From NCBI GenBank assembly GCA_030066775.1, contig JASJAY010000005.1, positions 1-39,968 of the forward strand: a stretch of DNA of 39,968 bases, given 5' to 3'. The DNA comes from Planctomycetota bacterium (GTDB lineage: Bacteria; Planctomycetota; PLA2; JAEUHO01). Both the position numbers and the translations under genes were made by a program. Of this stretch, positions 1 through 7,892 are shown piece by piece (position 1 is the first letter of the stretch; every line of letters starts with the position of its first letter). The notes under the pieces are model-generated. The model saw nothing but the letters and a program-made list of their open reading frames with translations, ran no database searches and was not told the DNA's origin.

Positions 1-771
1 CTGGCTGCCGCCGCCCCGTTCCTCGGCATCGAGGACGCCCTCGCCGCCCCGCAGGCGGCGCCCAAGGCCCCGCGCCTGGTCATCCGCCGTTCGAAGGACC
101 GCGGCACGGCCGACCACGGCTGGCTCAAGGCGAAGTTCTCCTTCTCCTTCTCGCGCTACCGCGACCCGCGCCACATGGGCTTCCGCCAGCTCCGGGTGAT
201 CAACGAGGACGTGATCGCCGGCGGCGGCGGGTTCCCCATGCACCCGCACAAGGACATGGAGATCGTCACGTACGTGCTCTCCGGCGCGCTCGAGCACAAG
301 GACAGCCTCAAGAACGGCGGCATCATCCGCCCCGGGCTCGTGCAGCACATGAGCGCCGGCACGGGCATCTACCACAGCGAGTTCAACCCCTCGAAGGTCG
401 ACAGCACGCACCTGCTGCAGATCTGGATGCTGCCGAGCAAGCGGCGCATCAAGCCCGGCTACGGCCAGAAGCACTTCCCCGTCGCCGAGCGCCAGAACCG
501 GATGCGGCTCGTGGCCTCCCCCACCGGGGCCTCGAACAGCGTCAAGATCGCGACCAACGTGAACATGTACGCTTCGGTCCTGAAGCCCAAGCAGAAGGTC
601 ACCCACGTCGTGCCGCACCGCCGCCACGCCTGGCTCCAGGTCGCGCGCGGCTCGATCGACGTCAACGGCACGAAGCTCTTCCAGGGCGACGGCGCGCGTA
701 CGAGCGACGCCGGCAAGCTCGTGATCACGGGTCGCGAGAACGCCGAGTTCCTGCTCTTCGATCTCGCCTAG
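1..771 (+). CDS. Pirin family protein, 5'-truncated, probably exported
   Basis: The frame is open from the first base, so the start lies outside the window. The readable part is 256 residues. From about residue 25 it follows the pirin pattern: an RRSKDRGTADHGWL start, then GFRQLRVINEDV, then the cupin metal-site motif HPHKDMEIVTYVLSG, and the second ligand pair in GTGIYHSEFNP (His and Glu). These give the expected three-His, one-Glu site for Fe(II). A second, weaker cupin half follows, as in pirins. Family members are nonheme-iron quercetinase-like or redox-sensing proteins. The oddity is an Ala-rich, hydrophobic stretch (about residues 1-24, LAAAAPFLGIEDALAAP) in front of the normal pirin start, which looks like the end of a Sec or Tat signal peptide. 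The family call is firm; export is inference because the N-terminus is missing. Confidence 0.9.
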   Translation: MAAAAPFLGIEDALAAPQAAPKAPRLVIRRSKDRGTADHGWLKAKFSFSFSRYRDPRHMGFRQLRVINEDVIAGGGGFPMHPHKDMEIVTYVLSGALEHKDSLKNGGIIRPGLVQHMSAGTGIYHSEFNPSKVDSTHLLQIWMLPSKRRIKPGYGQKHFPVAERQNRMRLVASPTGASNSVKIATNVNMYASVLKPKQKVTHVVPHRRHAWLQVARGSIDVNGTKLFQGDGARTSDAGKLVITGRENAEFLLFDLA

Positions 772-817
772 TCTCTTTCCCTTCGACCCCGTCCCCCACC
801 GGCCGAGGAGCTCTGCC

Positions 818-1411
818 ATGCCCAGCGTCTGCGTCGTCTATCACAGCGGCTTCGGCCACACGAAAGTCCAGGCCGAGCACGTCGCCAAGGGCGCCGAGGC
901 CGTCGAGGGCACCGAGGTGCACCTCTTGCCGGCCGAGGACTTCAAGGCGCCGGTCGACCACCAGTACGGGCCCGAGTGGGACGTGCTGATGCAGGCCGAC
1001 GCCATCGTCTTCGGGTGTCCGACCTACATGGGCTCGGCGAGCGCCGTCCTCAAGCAGTTCATGGAGCACAGCTCCGGCGCGTGGTTCGGCGCCGCGTGGA
1101 AGGACAAGATCGCCGCCGGCTTCACCAACTCCGCCAGCTGGAGTGGCGACAAGCTGAACACGCTGCAGGGCATCTTCATCTTCGCCATGCAGCACCAGAT
1201 GGTGTGGGTCGGTCTCGACCTGATGCCCGGCAACAACAGCAGTACGGGCACGCCCGAGGACCTCAACCGCGTCGGGTGCTTCTCCGGCGCCATGGCCCAG
1301 TCGAACGCCGACGAGGGCCCCGACGTCGCGCCGCCCGAGGCCGACCGCAAGACGGCCGAGCACCTGGGGCGACGCGTCGCCGAGGCGGCCGCGCGCTGGG
1401 GCGCCGCGTAG
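818..1411 (+). CDS. Flavodoxin / WrbA-like NAD(P)H oxidoreductase
   Basis: A 197-residue protein with a flavodoxin-like fold. The N-terminus VCVVYHSGFGHTKVQAEHV is the FMN phosphate-binding loop after strand 1. ADAIVFGCPTYMGSASAVLKQFM is the second flavin loop (the P-T-Y/R-x-G motif of WrbA and flavodoxin reductases). The later GFTNSASWSGDKLNTLQ and MVWVGLDLMPGNN segments also follow that family. Such proteins bind FMN and reduce quinones or act as electron shuttles in the cytoplasm. Length matches WrbA (about 200 residues). An AGGAG ribosome-binding site precedes the ATG. The gene lies 46 bases after the pirin gene on the same strand, so the two may form a redox operon. It ends seven bases from the convergent lipoprotein gene. 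Confidence 0.9.
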   Translation: MPSVCVVYHSGFGHTKVQAEHVAKGAEAVEGTEVHLLPAEDFKAPVDHQYGPEWDVLMQADAIVFGCPTYMGSASAVLKQFMEHSSGAWFGAAWKDKIAAGFTNSASWSGDKLNTLQGIFIFAMQHQMVWVGLDLMPGNNSSTGTPEDLNRVGCFSGAMAQSNADEGPDVAPPEADRKTAEHLGRRVAEAAARWGAA

Positions 1412-1418
1412 TCAGAAG

Positions 1419-2678
1419 CTAGGGATTGCGCTCGATGGCGCCGATCTCGTTCGGCGCCGCCGGGCTGCGCACCTGGCCGCGCATGTCCAGCAAGAGGTGC
1501 ACGCCCTCGGGACCGAACACCGTGCCGCCGGCGAGGGCCGACGCCGCAGGCGAGAGCTCGAGCGGCACGCGATACATGCGGGCGAGCGGATCGCCCACGA
1601 CGGGGCCGAGCAGCGGGTCCACGGGCGAGAACGCGTCGCCGACGACGTTGCCGCCGATGCCGTTCCACAGATGCAGGTTGTCTCCGACGCCGACGATGTT
1701 CTGCCCACTGGCGACGGTCACGCCACCGTAGGTGGCGAAGTCCGGCTCCGGGCCGCCACCGTTCTCGGCCAGGATCGAGCGATAGACCTCCACGTACACG
1801 GGGGAGCCGTCCTGCTCGATGGCAGAGATCCCGCCGCCGTTCAGGGCTGCCTGATTCCCGGTGAACGTCGAGCTGAAGACACGCAGCGACGCTTGCTGGC
1901 CCGGGTTCTTCGTCACGATGCTGATCCCGCCACCGGTGGCGAACGCCGAGACGACGGCCATGTTGTTGATCACCGACGTGTTCACGATCGTGGCGCTCGA
2001 GTTGCGAAGCCCGATGGCGCCCGCCCCGCCGCCGGTGGCCGTGTTGAGGAAGAACGAGCTGCGCGTCACGCGAAGCTGGCTCTCGAACGCAGCGATCGCG
2101 CCGGCGGACAGCGCCGAGTTCGCGATGAAGGACGAGTCGAAGACCTTCACGTCGCTGTCCCGGGCGTTGATGGCACCCCCGCTGCCGTCCAGACCGTCGT
2201 GGCCGGCGAAGTGGGTGCGGTGCACCGTGAGCTGCGCCTCCTCGACATAGATGGCACCGCCGTCGGTTTCCTGGCCGTTCAGCAGGACGAGGTCGTTCAG
2301 CCAGAGGTGGGCGCCGGGCCAGACATTGAAGATCCGCTTCGCGTTGTCGCCGTCGAGCTGGAAGCGCGATCCGTCGCCGGCCAGACCGCCGATGGCGACC
2401 GGCTTGTCGATCGGGATCTCGTTCAGGAGCGTGATCGTCCCGGGCGCGAGCAGCTCGCTGAAGACGATCCAGGCGCCGGGGAGGGCGTCGTTGACCGCTT
2501 GGCGCAGCGAGCCGGGGCCGTTGTCGTCGAGGTTCGTGACGACCAGGGTCTCGGTCGGCGCGACGCCGAGCTGGTCGACCGCCGGGCCGCCGCCCCCGCC
2601 TCCACCACCACCGCAGGCGGCCAGGGCGAGGGATGTCGAGACGAGTACGCAGAGGCAGAGGGAGCGGATCGGGGACAT
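1419..2678 (-). CDS. Lipoprotein with parallel beta-helix repeats (polymorphic OMP / choice-of-anchor Q type)
   Basis: A 419-residue secreted lipoprotein. I chose the ATG at 2678, not the longer frame upstream, because it opens directly into a signal peptide (MSPIRSLCLCVLVSTSLALAAC) with lipobox LAAC. The acylated Cys is followed by nine glycines, a flexible tether. The segment VVTNLDDNGPGSLRQAVNDA is the typical N-terminal cap of right-handed beta-helix proteins that contain polymorphic outer-membrane or 'choice-of-anchor Q' repeats. Repeating GGAI/GGGIS turns with S-x-F/T-x-N-x-A strands follow, for example SSFIANSALSAGAI, SSFFLNTATGGGAGAI and STFTGNQAALNGGGIS. It probably faces the outside as an anchored adhesin or carbohydrate-interacting protein; the actual ligand is unknown. 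It appears to be a single-gene unit, convergent with the flavodoxin gene. Confidence 0.82.
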   Translation of the reverse strand: MSPIRSLCLCVLVSTSLALAACGGGGGGGGGPAVDQLGVAPTETLVVTNLDDNGPGSLRQAVNDALPGAWIVFSELLAPGTITLLNEIPIDKPVAIGGLAGDGSRFQLDGDNAKRIFNVWPGAHLWLNDLVLLNGQETDGGAIYVEEAQLTVHRTHFAGHDGLDGSGGAINARDSDVKVFDSSFIANSALSAGAIAAFESQLRVTRSSFFLNTATGGGAGAIGLRNSSATIVNTSVINNMAVVSAFATGGGISIVTKNPGQQASLRVFSSTFTGNQAALNGGGISAIEQDGSPVYVEVYRSILAENGGGPEPDFATYGGVTVASGQNIVGVGDNLHLWNGIGGNVVGDAFSPVDPLLGPVVGDPLARMYRVPLELSPAASALAGGTVFGPEGVHLLLDMRGQVRSPAAPNEIGAIERNP

Positions 2679-2830
2679 GACGTTCCGAGGCGGCCGAAGC
2701 ACCGGCCGGGGTGTCGCCGGGAAGGACGCGCGGCGTACACACACCGCGTGCCGGTCCGGCCTCACCCCGGAACTCCGCGCCTGGGCGGCAGCGGACCCGA
2801 ATTCCGTCTACGTCGGGGGAATTCCCGATC

Positions 2831-2848
2831 CTCGGGGCTCGCCCCGAG
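2831..2848 (-). terminator. Candidate hairpin terminator after hppA
   Basis: A 7-bp perfect GC-rich stem (CTCGGGG/CCCCGAG) with a 4-base loop starts 16 bases past the hppA stop. No T-run follows on either strand, so intrinsic termination is uncertain. The same stem sequence recurs at 16338-16357. Confidence 0.35.
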
Positions 2849-2863
2849 TGGACACCCCGCGCC

Positions 2864-4972
2864 CTACTTGAACGTGTCGAACCAGGGCATCATCTCGAAC
2901 ACCGTCACGATCAGCGGCGCGAAGACGAGCGAGATGACGGCCATCAGCTTGAGCAGGATGTTGATCGAGGGACCCGAGGTGTCCTTGAAGGGATCGCCCA
3001 CGGTGTCGCCGACGACGGCCGACTTGTGACGCTCCGTGCCCTTGCCACCGGTCTTCTCGATGTGCTTCTTCGCGTTGTCCCAAGCGCCGCCCGCGTTCGC
3101 GAGCATGATCGCGAGCGGGACGCCGGCGACGAGCGAGCCGGCCAGCAGGCCGCCGAGGGCGTTGGGGCCCAGGAAGCAGCCGACGGCGACGGGGATGACC
3201 ACGGCGAGGATGCCGGGGCGGATCATCTCCTTGAGCGCGCTGGCGGTCGTGATGTCCACGCACTTGGCGTAGTCGGCCTTGGCCTCGGGCTTGCCCTCCT
3301 TGAGGCCGGGGACCTCGCGGAACTGACGCTGGACCTCCTTGATCACCGCACCGGCGGCGCGGCCGACGGCGTTCATGGTGTCCGCCGAGAACATGAAGGG
3401 CACGACACCGCCGATGAACAGGCCGACGAGCACCACGGGATCGAGGATGTTGAGCGAGAGGTCCCACCCGAGCTCGGTGAGCGCAGCGCTGTAGGCAACG
3501 AAGAGCGCGAGGGCGGTGAGCGCCGCCGAGCCGATGGCGAAGCCCTTGGCGATCGCGGCGGTCGTGTTGCCGGCCGAGTCGAGGGCGTCGGTGCGCTCAC
3601 GGACCTCGGGGGGCAGGTGCGCCATCTCGGCGATGCCGCCGGCGTTGTCGGCGATCGGGCCGTAGGCGTCGACGCCCACGGTGATGCCGAGCGTGCCGAG
3701 CATGCCGACGGCGGCGAGCGTCACGCCGTACATCCCGGCGAGCAGGTAGCCGGCCAGGACGGCGACGGCGATGATCAGGAGCGCGGGGATCGCCGACTTG
3801 AAGCCGATGGCGATGCCGGCGATCACGTTCGTCGCCGTGTTGTCGCTCTGCTCGGCGAGCTCCTCGACGACCTTGCCGGACGTGTAGTGCTCGGCCGTGA
3901 AGCCGATGCCCATGCCGCAGGCCAGGCCGACCGCCATGGCGATGGCCCACTTCATCGTGTCCGCGCCGTCGATGCCGCCGAAGATGAGGTTCGCGATCAG
4001 GAAGATCAGCACCGCGAAGAGCACCGCCGAGACGATCGTGCCCTTGCGCAAGGCGGCCTGGGGATCGCCGCCCTCCTTCACCTGCACCGCGAAGACGCCG
4101 ATGATCGAGGCCAGGACACCGGCGGCGATCGAGGCGAAGACGAAGCCGACCGCGGCGGTCTGGACCTTCTCCTCGCTGAAGGTGGCGAGCGCGATCACGA
4201 TCGAGCCGAGCAGCGCGCCCACGAAGCTCTCGAAGAGGTCGGCGCCCATGCCGGCCACGTCACCGACGTTGTCGCCCACGTTGTCGGCGATCACGGCCGG
4301 GTTGCGCGGGTCGTCCTCGGGGATGCCCGCCTCGACCTTGCCGACCAGGTCCGCACCGACGTCGGCGGCCTTGGTGTAGATGCCGCCGCCCACACGAGCG
4401 AAGAGCGCGATCGAGGAGGCGCCCATCGAGAAGCCGGCGATGATCGTCGCCGCGTCGCCGACATTGCCGGCCATGCTCGTGAAGAGGTAGAAGAGTCCGG
4501 TCAGGCCCAGCACGCCGACGCACATGACGAGCATGCCCATGACGACGCCGCCGGGGAAGGCGACGCCCAGGGCCTCGTTGAAGGAGCGCGTCGCCGCCTG
4601 GGTGGTACGGGCGTTGGCGGCGGTGGCGATCTTCATGCCGCCGAAGCCGCAGATCGAGGAGCAGAGCGCACCCACCACGAAGGCCACGGCCGTCAGCGGC
4701 CCGAGGCTCTCGATGCCCTCCTTCTGCAGCGCGACGGCGAGGATGATCGCGACGCCGAGCACGAAGATCGAGAGCGCGCGGTACTCACGCTTCAGGAACG
4801 CCATCGCGCCGACGGCGATGTTGTCCTGGATCTCGATCATCCGCTCGTTGCCGCGGTCCGCGGCCATGACCTTCTTGGCGGTGACCAGCGCGAAGACGAG
4901 GCCCACGGCACCGGCGGCGAGCGCCCAGAGCGCCTCCTGCGGCAGTGCGATCGCGACATCCGGAAGCAGCAT
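2864..4972 (-). CDS. hppA: Membrane-bound ion-translocating pyrophosphatase, K+-dependent type
   Basis: A 702-residue integral membrane protein of the M-PPase family with about 16 helices. It couples PPi hydrolysis to outward pumping of H+ and/or Na+. All signature substrate loops are present: EDDPRNPAVIADNVGDNVGD at about residues 217-237, DAYGPIADNAGG, and the C-terminal GGAWDNAKKHIE and DTVGDPFKDTSGPS. At the cation-dependence site the motif is GNTTAAIAKG, with Ala472 where K+-independent enzymes have Lys, so the enzyme should need K+. The Glu in ADLFESF (about residue 248) is the gate-region Glu seen in K+-dependent subfamilies. Sequence alone does not settle Na+ versus H+ specificity. 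The start is the ATG at 4972: an AGGAGG lies 9 bases upstream. The in-frame GTG at 4981 directly abuts that ribosome-binding site and cannot be used. Confidence 0.95.
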   Translation of the reverse strand: MLLPDVAIALPQEALWALAAGAVGLVFALVTAKKVMAADRGNERMIEIQDNIAVGAMAFLKREYRALSIFVLGVAIILAVALQKEGIESLGPLTAVAFVVGALCSSICGFGGMKIATAANARTTQAATRSFNEALGVAFPGGVVMGMLVMCVGVLGLTGLFYLFTSMAGNVGDAATIIAGFSMGASSIALFARVGGGIYTKAADVGADLVGKVEAGIPEDDPRNPAVIADNVGDNVGDVAGMGADLFESFVGALLGSIVIALATFSEEKVQTAAVGFVFASIAAGVLASIIGVFAVQVKEGGDPQAALRKGTIVSAVLFAVLIFLIANLIFGGIDGADTMKWAIAMAVGLACGMGIGFTAEHYTSGKVVEELAEQSDNTATNVIAGIAIGFKSAIPALLIIAVAVLAGYLLAGMYGVTLAAVGMLGTLGITVGVDAYGPIADNAGGIAEMAHLPPEVRERTDALDSAGNTTAAIAKGFAIGSAALTALALFVAYSAALTELGWDLSLNILDPVVLVGLFIGGVVPFMFSADTMNAVGRAAGAVIKEVQRQFREVPGLKEGKPEAKADYAKCVDITTASALKEMIRPGILAVVIPVAVGCFLGPNALGGLLAGSLVAGVPLAIMLANAGGAWDNAKKHIEKTGGKGTERHKSAVVGDTVGDPFKDTSGPSINILLKLMAVISLVFAPLIVTVFEMMPWFDTFK

Positions 4973-4993
4973 GCTCCACACCCTCCTGTTCGG

Positions 4994-5010
4994 GCTCCCG
5001 TGCCGGGAGC
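4994..5010 (-). promoter_or_regulatory. Hairpin in the hppA leader, next to the ribosome-binding site
   Basis: GCTCCCG, a 3-base loop and CGGGAGC form a 7-bp perfect stem that ends about 6 bases upstream of the hppA AGGAGG. If transcribed in the leader it could affect translation initiation. It could instead be an operator or a terminator remnant. Confidence 0.35.
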
Positions 5011-5065
5011 AGCCCTGAATCCGAGGAGTGTAGGGGGCCCCTGGCGCTCCCCTCAGTCCTGCCCG

Positions 5066-5082
5066 GGCGCCCGGCCGGCGCC
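5066..5082 (-). terminator. Candidate hairpin after the lipoprotein gene at 5086
   Basis: GGCGCC, a 5-base loop and GGCGCC form a 6-bp stem four bases past the stop of the minus-strand lipoprotein gene. There is no T-tract, so termination is only plausible. Confidence 0.3.
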
Positions 5083-5085
5083 GGA

Positions 5086-6081
5086 TCAGGGCGTGGTGAG
5101 GGGCCCCATCTGGACGACCTCGAAGTCGCTCCCGCGGAGGGTCTTGAGGGTGTTCAGCTGGCTGTCGTCCCAGCGGGCATCGGGCGCCCCGGAGACGTAC
5201 CAGTCGCTGCCGTTGTCGGCGAGCAGCATGCCGTAGCGCTTGAGCGCGGTGAGGATTACGCGCGCCTGGGGCGGGAAGCCGGCGTCATCGAAGCTGGCCT
5301 TGAGCCGGACCCGCATGCCCATGGGCGGCAGACTGGGATCCGTGTTGCTGCTGGCCCAGTGGGTCGCCGGATGCACGTAGGCGCGCCGGGTCACCTGGCA
5401 GGTGAAGCGCAGGGCGTGCGGGATCTCCCCCGCCGCGACCTCGTCGTAGCGTACGAGGCCGGGCAGGATCGGCAGCCCGGCGGCGTCGGCCGACGTCCAC
5501 CCGTCCGGGCGCAGCGCGTTCGAGGTGAGGTCGAAGACGGCCCCGCTCCCGCACGACCAGCCGCCGTTCCCGTCGGGGTAGGCGGCGAAGACCTCGTAGA
5601 GCCGGTGGTTGTCGCGGTCGAGTACCAGGATGTGGCGGTCCCCGCTCGAGGCCGGGCCGCCCTCGATCGGCGCGCCGGGCGGGATCGGATAAGGCCCGGG
5701 GTCGCTCTCGCCGGCGTACGTGAACGTCATCGGCACCCCGGGCTGGCTGCCGGAGACGACGACGTACGGGATACCGAACGGCCCCCCGTTCCAGTTCGCG
5801 CCGAAGTCGGGATGGAACGGGTCGTCGGCGCCGATGCTCTGGATCAACGTGTCGCTGGCCGGGTCGACGGGCAGACCGTCGATGCGTGTGTTCCACGGGT
5901 TGTCGGCGGGGAAGAGCGGGTAGCCGTTCAGGTTCGCGCCGGGGCCGAGATCCGGCGTCCCAGGGGCGACAGGAACGTCGCTACCGCCGCCGCCCGTGCC
6001 GCCACCCCCACCGCCACATGCGAACAGCACCCCGACGAGCAGGGCGAGGATCGCGGAGGCAGATGCCGTGCGGAGGGACAC
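5086..6081 (-). CDS. Conserved lipoprotein of unknown function, NPWN-motif family
   Basis: A 331-residue predicted lipoprotein: signal peptide MSLRTASASAILALLVGVLFAC with lipobox LFAC, then a glycine-rich tether (GGGGGGTGGGGS). The mature part begins with FPADNPWNTRIDGLPVDP and has strongly patterned segments: DPFHPDFGANWNGGPFGIPYVVV, ESDPGPYPIPPGAPIEGG, DRHILVLDRDNHRLYEVF, WTSADAAGLPILPGLVRYDE, and the end DNGSDWYVSGAPDARWDDSQL. From memory this combination is a recurrent conserved family of secreted bacterial proteins, but I know no assigned activity. Conserved Asp, His and Trp residues suggest an enzyme or carbohydrate-binding protein; that is inference. It is flanked by unrelated lipoprotein genes and hppA on the same strand, with 113 bases to hppA, and is probably transcribed alone. 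Confidence 0.78.
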   Translation of the reverse strand: MSLRTASASAILALLVGVLFACGGGGGGTGGGGSDVPVAPGTPDLGPGANLNGYPLFPADNPWNTRIDGLPVDPASDTLIQSIGADDPFHPDFGANWNGGPFGIPYVVVSGSQPGVPMTFTYAGESDPGPYPIPPGAPIEGGPASSGDRHILVLDRDNHRLYEVFAAYPDGNGGWSCGSGAVFDLTSNALRPDGWTSADAAGLPILPGLVRYDEVAAGEIPHALRFTCQVTRRAYVHPATHWASSNTDPSLPPMGMRVRLKASFDDAGFPPQARVILTALKRYGMLLADNGSDWYVSGAPDARWDDSQLNTLKTLRGSDFEVVQMGPLTTP

Positions 6082-6133
6082 ACCGGCACCGTAGCGCAGC
6101 GTGGGCGCACGGCAACCGCGCCCGCTCGCGACG

Positions 6134-6706
6134 TCACCTGGTTTCGCGCAGGCGGGCCGAGCGGGTGATCGCCGCCAGGATCGCCTCGTGCTTGGGCCAG
6201 TTCTCGGGCAGGGCCGACTGCATGGCGACCAACGGCCGGCGTGGCTGCGCCGCGAACTCGATCAGCGTGATGCGGTAGATGTTCGTGTACTGACTGCGCA
6301 CCCCCGAGTAGACGAGCGTCGTGAGCTTCTTGTCGCCCTCGCGAACGACCGTGGCCGGCGTGAGGAGCTCGAACTGCTTGCGCAGCGAGCGCAGCTCGTC
6401 GACGTGGCGATCGAGCAACACCTCCGGCGGCTCGTCCTCGGCGAGATCTTCTTCCGTATAGACGAACACGCCGGTCGTCATCTGGATCAGCGCCGAGAAG
6501 CACTGCAGGTCGTAGGGATGCTCCTTCGCGCTCTCCGACCAATCGCCGGGGAACACGAACTCCACGCTGCCGTCCTTCGTGGCGAACACCCGTTCGGAGC
6601 CGCCGCTCGAGTCGCCGTCGCCGCAGGCCGTACACAACAGGAGGGCGAGCACGACGGGCGCCCTCCCGAGCACAAGACCGGCCGCTTTGCGCCTCCCGCA
6701 TCCCAT
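6134..6706 (-). CDS. Small lipoprotein of unknown function
   Basis: A 190-residue predicted lipoprotein. The ATG at 6706 was chosen because it opens a short positively charged n-region (MGCGRRK), a hydrophobic core (VLALLLCTAC) and a lipobox. Longer in-frame starts would overlap the divergent gene at 6801 and give an Arg/Pro-rich, non-signal N-terminus. The mature part has a beta-strand pattern (FATKDGSVEFVFPGDW) followed by mixed alpha/beta sequence with many charged residues, and ends REAILAAI-like (KHEAILAAITRSARL). The early GDW segment resembles the PsbP/LpqN-like 'stability' fold often found in small lipoproteins, but the match is too weak to name. It is divergent from the lipoprotein gene at 6801 and separated from it by 94 bases. 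Confidence 0.7.
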   Translation of the reverse strand: MGCGRRKAAGLVLGRAPVVLALLLCTACGDGDSSGGSERVFATKDGSVEFVFPGDWSESAKEHPYDLQCFSALIQMTTGVFVYTEEDLAEDEPPEVLLDRHVDELRSLRKQFELLTPATVVREGDKKLTTLVYSGVRSQYTNIYRITLIEFAAQPRRPLVAMQSALPENWPKHEAILAAITRSARLRETR

Positions 6707-6733
6707 GGCGCCACTCCACCACGGCCGTCCGAC

Positions 6734-6765
6734 CGCTCGCAAGAGCGTGACCGGCGGGCACGCTC
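6734..6765. repeat. Two mutually exclusive inverted repeats between divergent lipoprotein genes
   Basis: CGCTC-GCAA-GAGCG (6734-6747) forms a 5-bp stem with a GNRA loop. GAGCGTG (6743-6749) can instead pair with CACGCTC (6759-6765), a 7-bp stem. The middle strand is shared, so only one stem can form. It could be an operator for divergent control or a leader element. Confidence 0.3.
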
Positions 6766-6773
6766 GACCGAGG

Positions 6774-6779
6774 TAGGAG
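6774..6779 (+). promoter_or_regulatory. Possible -10 element (TAGGAG)
   Basis: GGTAGGAG lies 22 bases before the ATG of the gene at 6801 and resembles the TAGGAT boxes at 15900 and 25415. No convincing -35 is visible. Very tentative. Confidence 0.2.
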
Positions 6780-6800
6780 CAACGCCCCGGAGGTGATCCC

Positions 6801-7892
6801 ATGCAACGCGCGCTCTGCTTGCTCCTGCTCCTGTGCCTCGCCGGCTGCGGCGGCGGTGCCGCATCGCCGGCCGCGACGGACCTCGCAACGCCGCCCCTGC
6901 TCACGGCGGTCGTGCCCGCCACGGGTTCGGCCGCGGGCGGGCGCCTGGTGCAGCTCGAGGGCCGCGGCTTCGATGCCCTCGCCGCCGGCGGCGCGGTCTA
7001 CGTGGCCTTCGGCGACACGATCGCCCGCGGTGAGGTGCAGACCGACACGCTCGTCGTCGCGCGGCTGCCGTGCACACAGACCCTCGGCGTGCGCGACGTG
7101 CGCGTCACCGGCGCCGGCCTGAGCGTGGAGCTGGCGCAAGCGTTCACGTACGTCGCCGATCCGCCGCGGCTCGTGGCCTCGCCGACGGCCGTCGCGCCCG
7201 ACGGGGGCACACGTGAGCCGACGCGCATCGACATCACGGGCGCGACGTTCGGGACCGCGCCGGAGATCCGCTTCGGCACGGACGGCGACGAGATCGGAAC
7301 GCTGCTGACCTGGCGCGCCGATCGCCTGACGGTGGCCCTCACCTTGAGCGCGGCGGACGTGGGACGCGAGATCCCCATTCGCGTCGTCGACGGCGCCCTG
7401 GACGCCGTCGTGCGCGTGCGCGTCGTGGCCGCGCCCGCGCCAGGTGACGTGTTCCTCGGCGAGCTCCACCCCCATCCCGATCGCGACCTCAACGGCGACG
7501 GGTACGCGAGCACCGCCGGCGACGAGTTCGTCGAGCTGGTGAACGCACGCACGACGCCGCTCGACCTCAGCGGGTGCACGCTGGAAGACGCCACCGCGCT
7601 GCGGCACGTGTTCCCGAACGCCACGGTCGTGCCGCCGGGCGGCACGCTGGTGCTCTTCGGCTCGGGCACGCCGCTCGGGTTCGCCCCGCGACACGCGGAC
7701 GGCCAGGCCCAGGCGGCCACGGCGGGCTCGCTGGGCCTCAACAACACGAGCGACGCGGTGGCGCTCTACGACGCGAGCGGCCTCGAGCTGTTCCGGGTCG
7801 CCTACGCCTCGAGCACACCGGGCCGGTCCTGGCATCCGGTCGACGAGGGTGCTTCGTACATCGATGGCGCGCCCACGCCGGGCGCTGGTTAG
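6801..7892 (+). CDS. Lipoprotein with IPT/TIG-like domains and a lamin-tail domain
   Basis: A 363-residue predicted lipoprotein behind an excellent GGAGGTGAT ribosome-binding site. The signal peptide MQRALCLLLLLCLAGC has lipobox LAGC. Residues about 34-116 and 119-212 look like two IPT/TIG immunoglobulin-like domains (PLLTAVVPATGSAAGGRLV and PTRIDITGATFG). From about 215, FLGELHPHPDRDLNGDGYAS, then DEFVELVNARTTPLDLSGC and VVPPGGTLVLFGSG, form a clear lamin-tail domain. In bacteria this domain is found on surface and secreted proteins, often with nucleases or adhesins. No catalytic domain is present, so a binding or scaffold role is likely. It overlaps the convergent Mrp-like gene by 4 bases (7889-7892). 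Confidence 0.82.
   Translation: MQRALCLLLLLCLAGCGGGAASPAATDLATPPLLTAVVPATGSAAGGRLVQLEGRGFDALAAGGAVYVAFGDTIARGEVQTDTLVVARLPCTQTLGVRDVRVTGAGLSVELAQAFTYVADPPRLVASPTAVAPDGGTREPTRIDITGATFGTAPEIRFGTDGDEIGTLLTWRADRLTVALTLSAADVGREIPIRVVDGALDAVVRVRVVAAPAPGDVFLGELHPHPDRDLNGDGYASTAGDEFVELVNARTTPLDLSGCTLEDATALRHVFPNATVVPPGGTLVLFGSGTPLGFAPRHADGQAQAATAGSLGLNNTSDAVALYDASGLELFRVAYASSTPGRSWHPVDEGASYIDGAPTPGAG

Noticed and set aside
4973..4981. GTG start for hppA
   Set aside because: The AGGAGG directly abuts this GTG, leaving no spacing. The ATG at 4972 has the correct 9-base spacing.
2711..5236. Very long plus-strand open frame antisense to hppA
   Set aside because: The translation is Asp/Glu/Arg/His-rich without any fold pattern. 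The minus strand encodes an unmistakable pyrophosphatase, and high GC keeps the other frames open.
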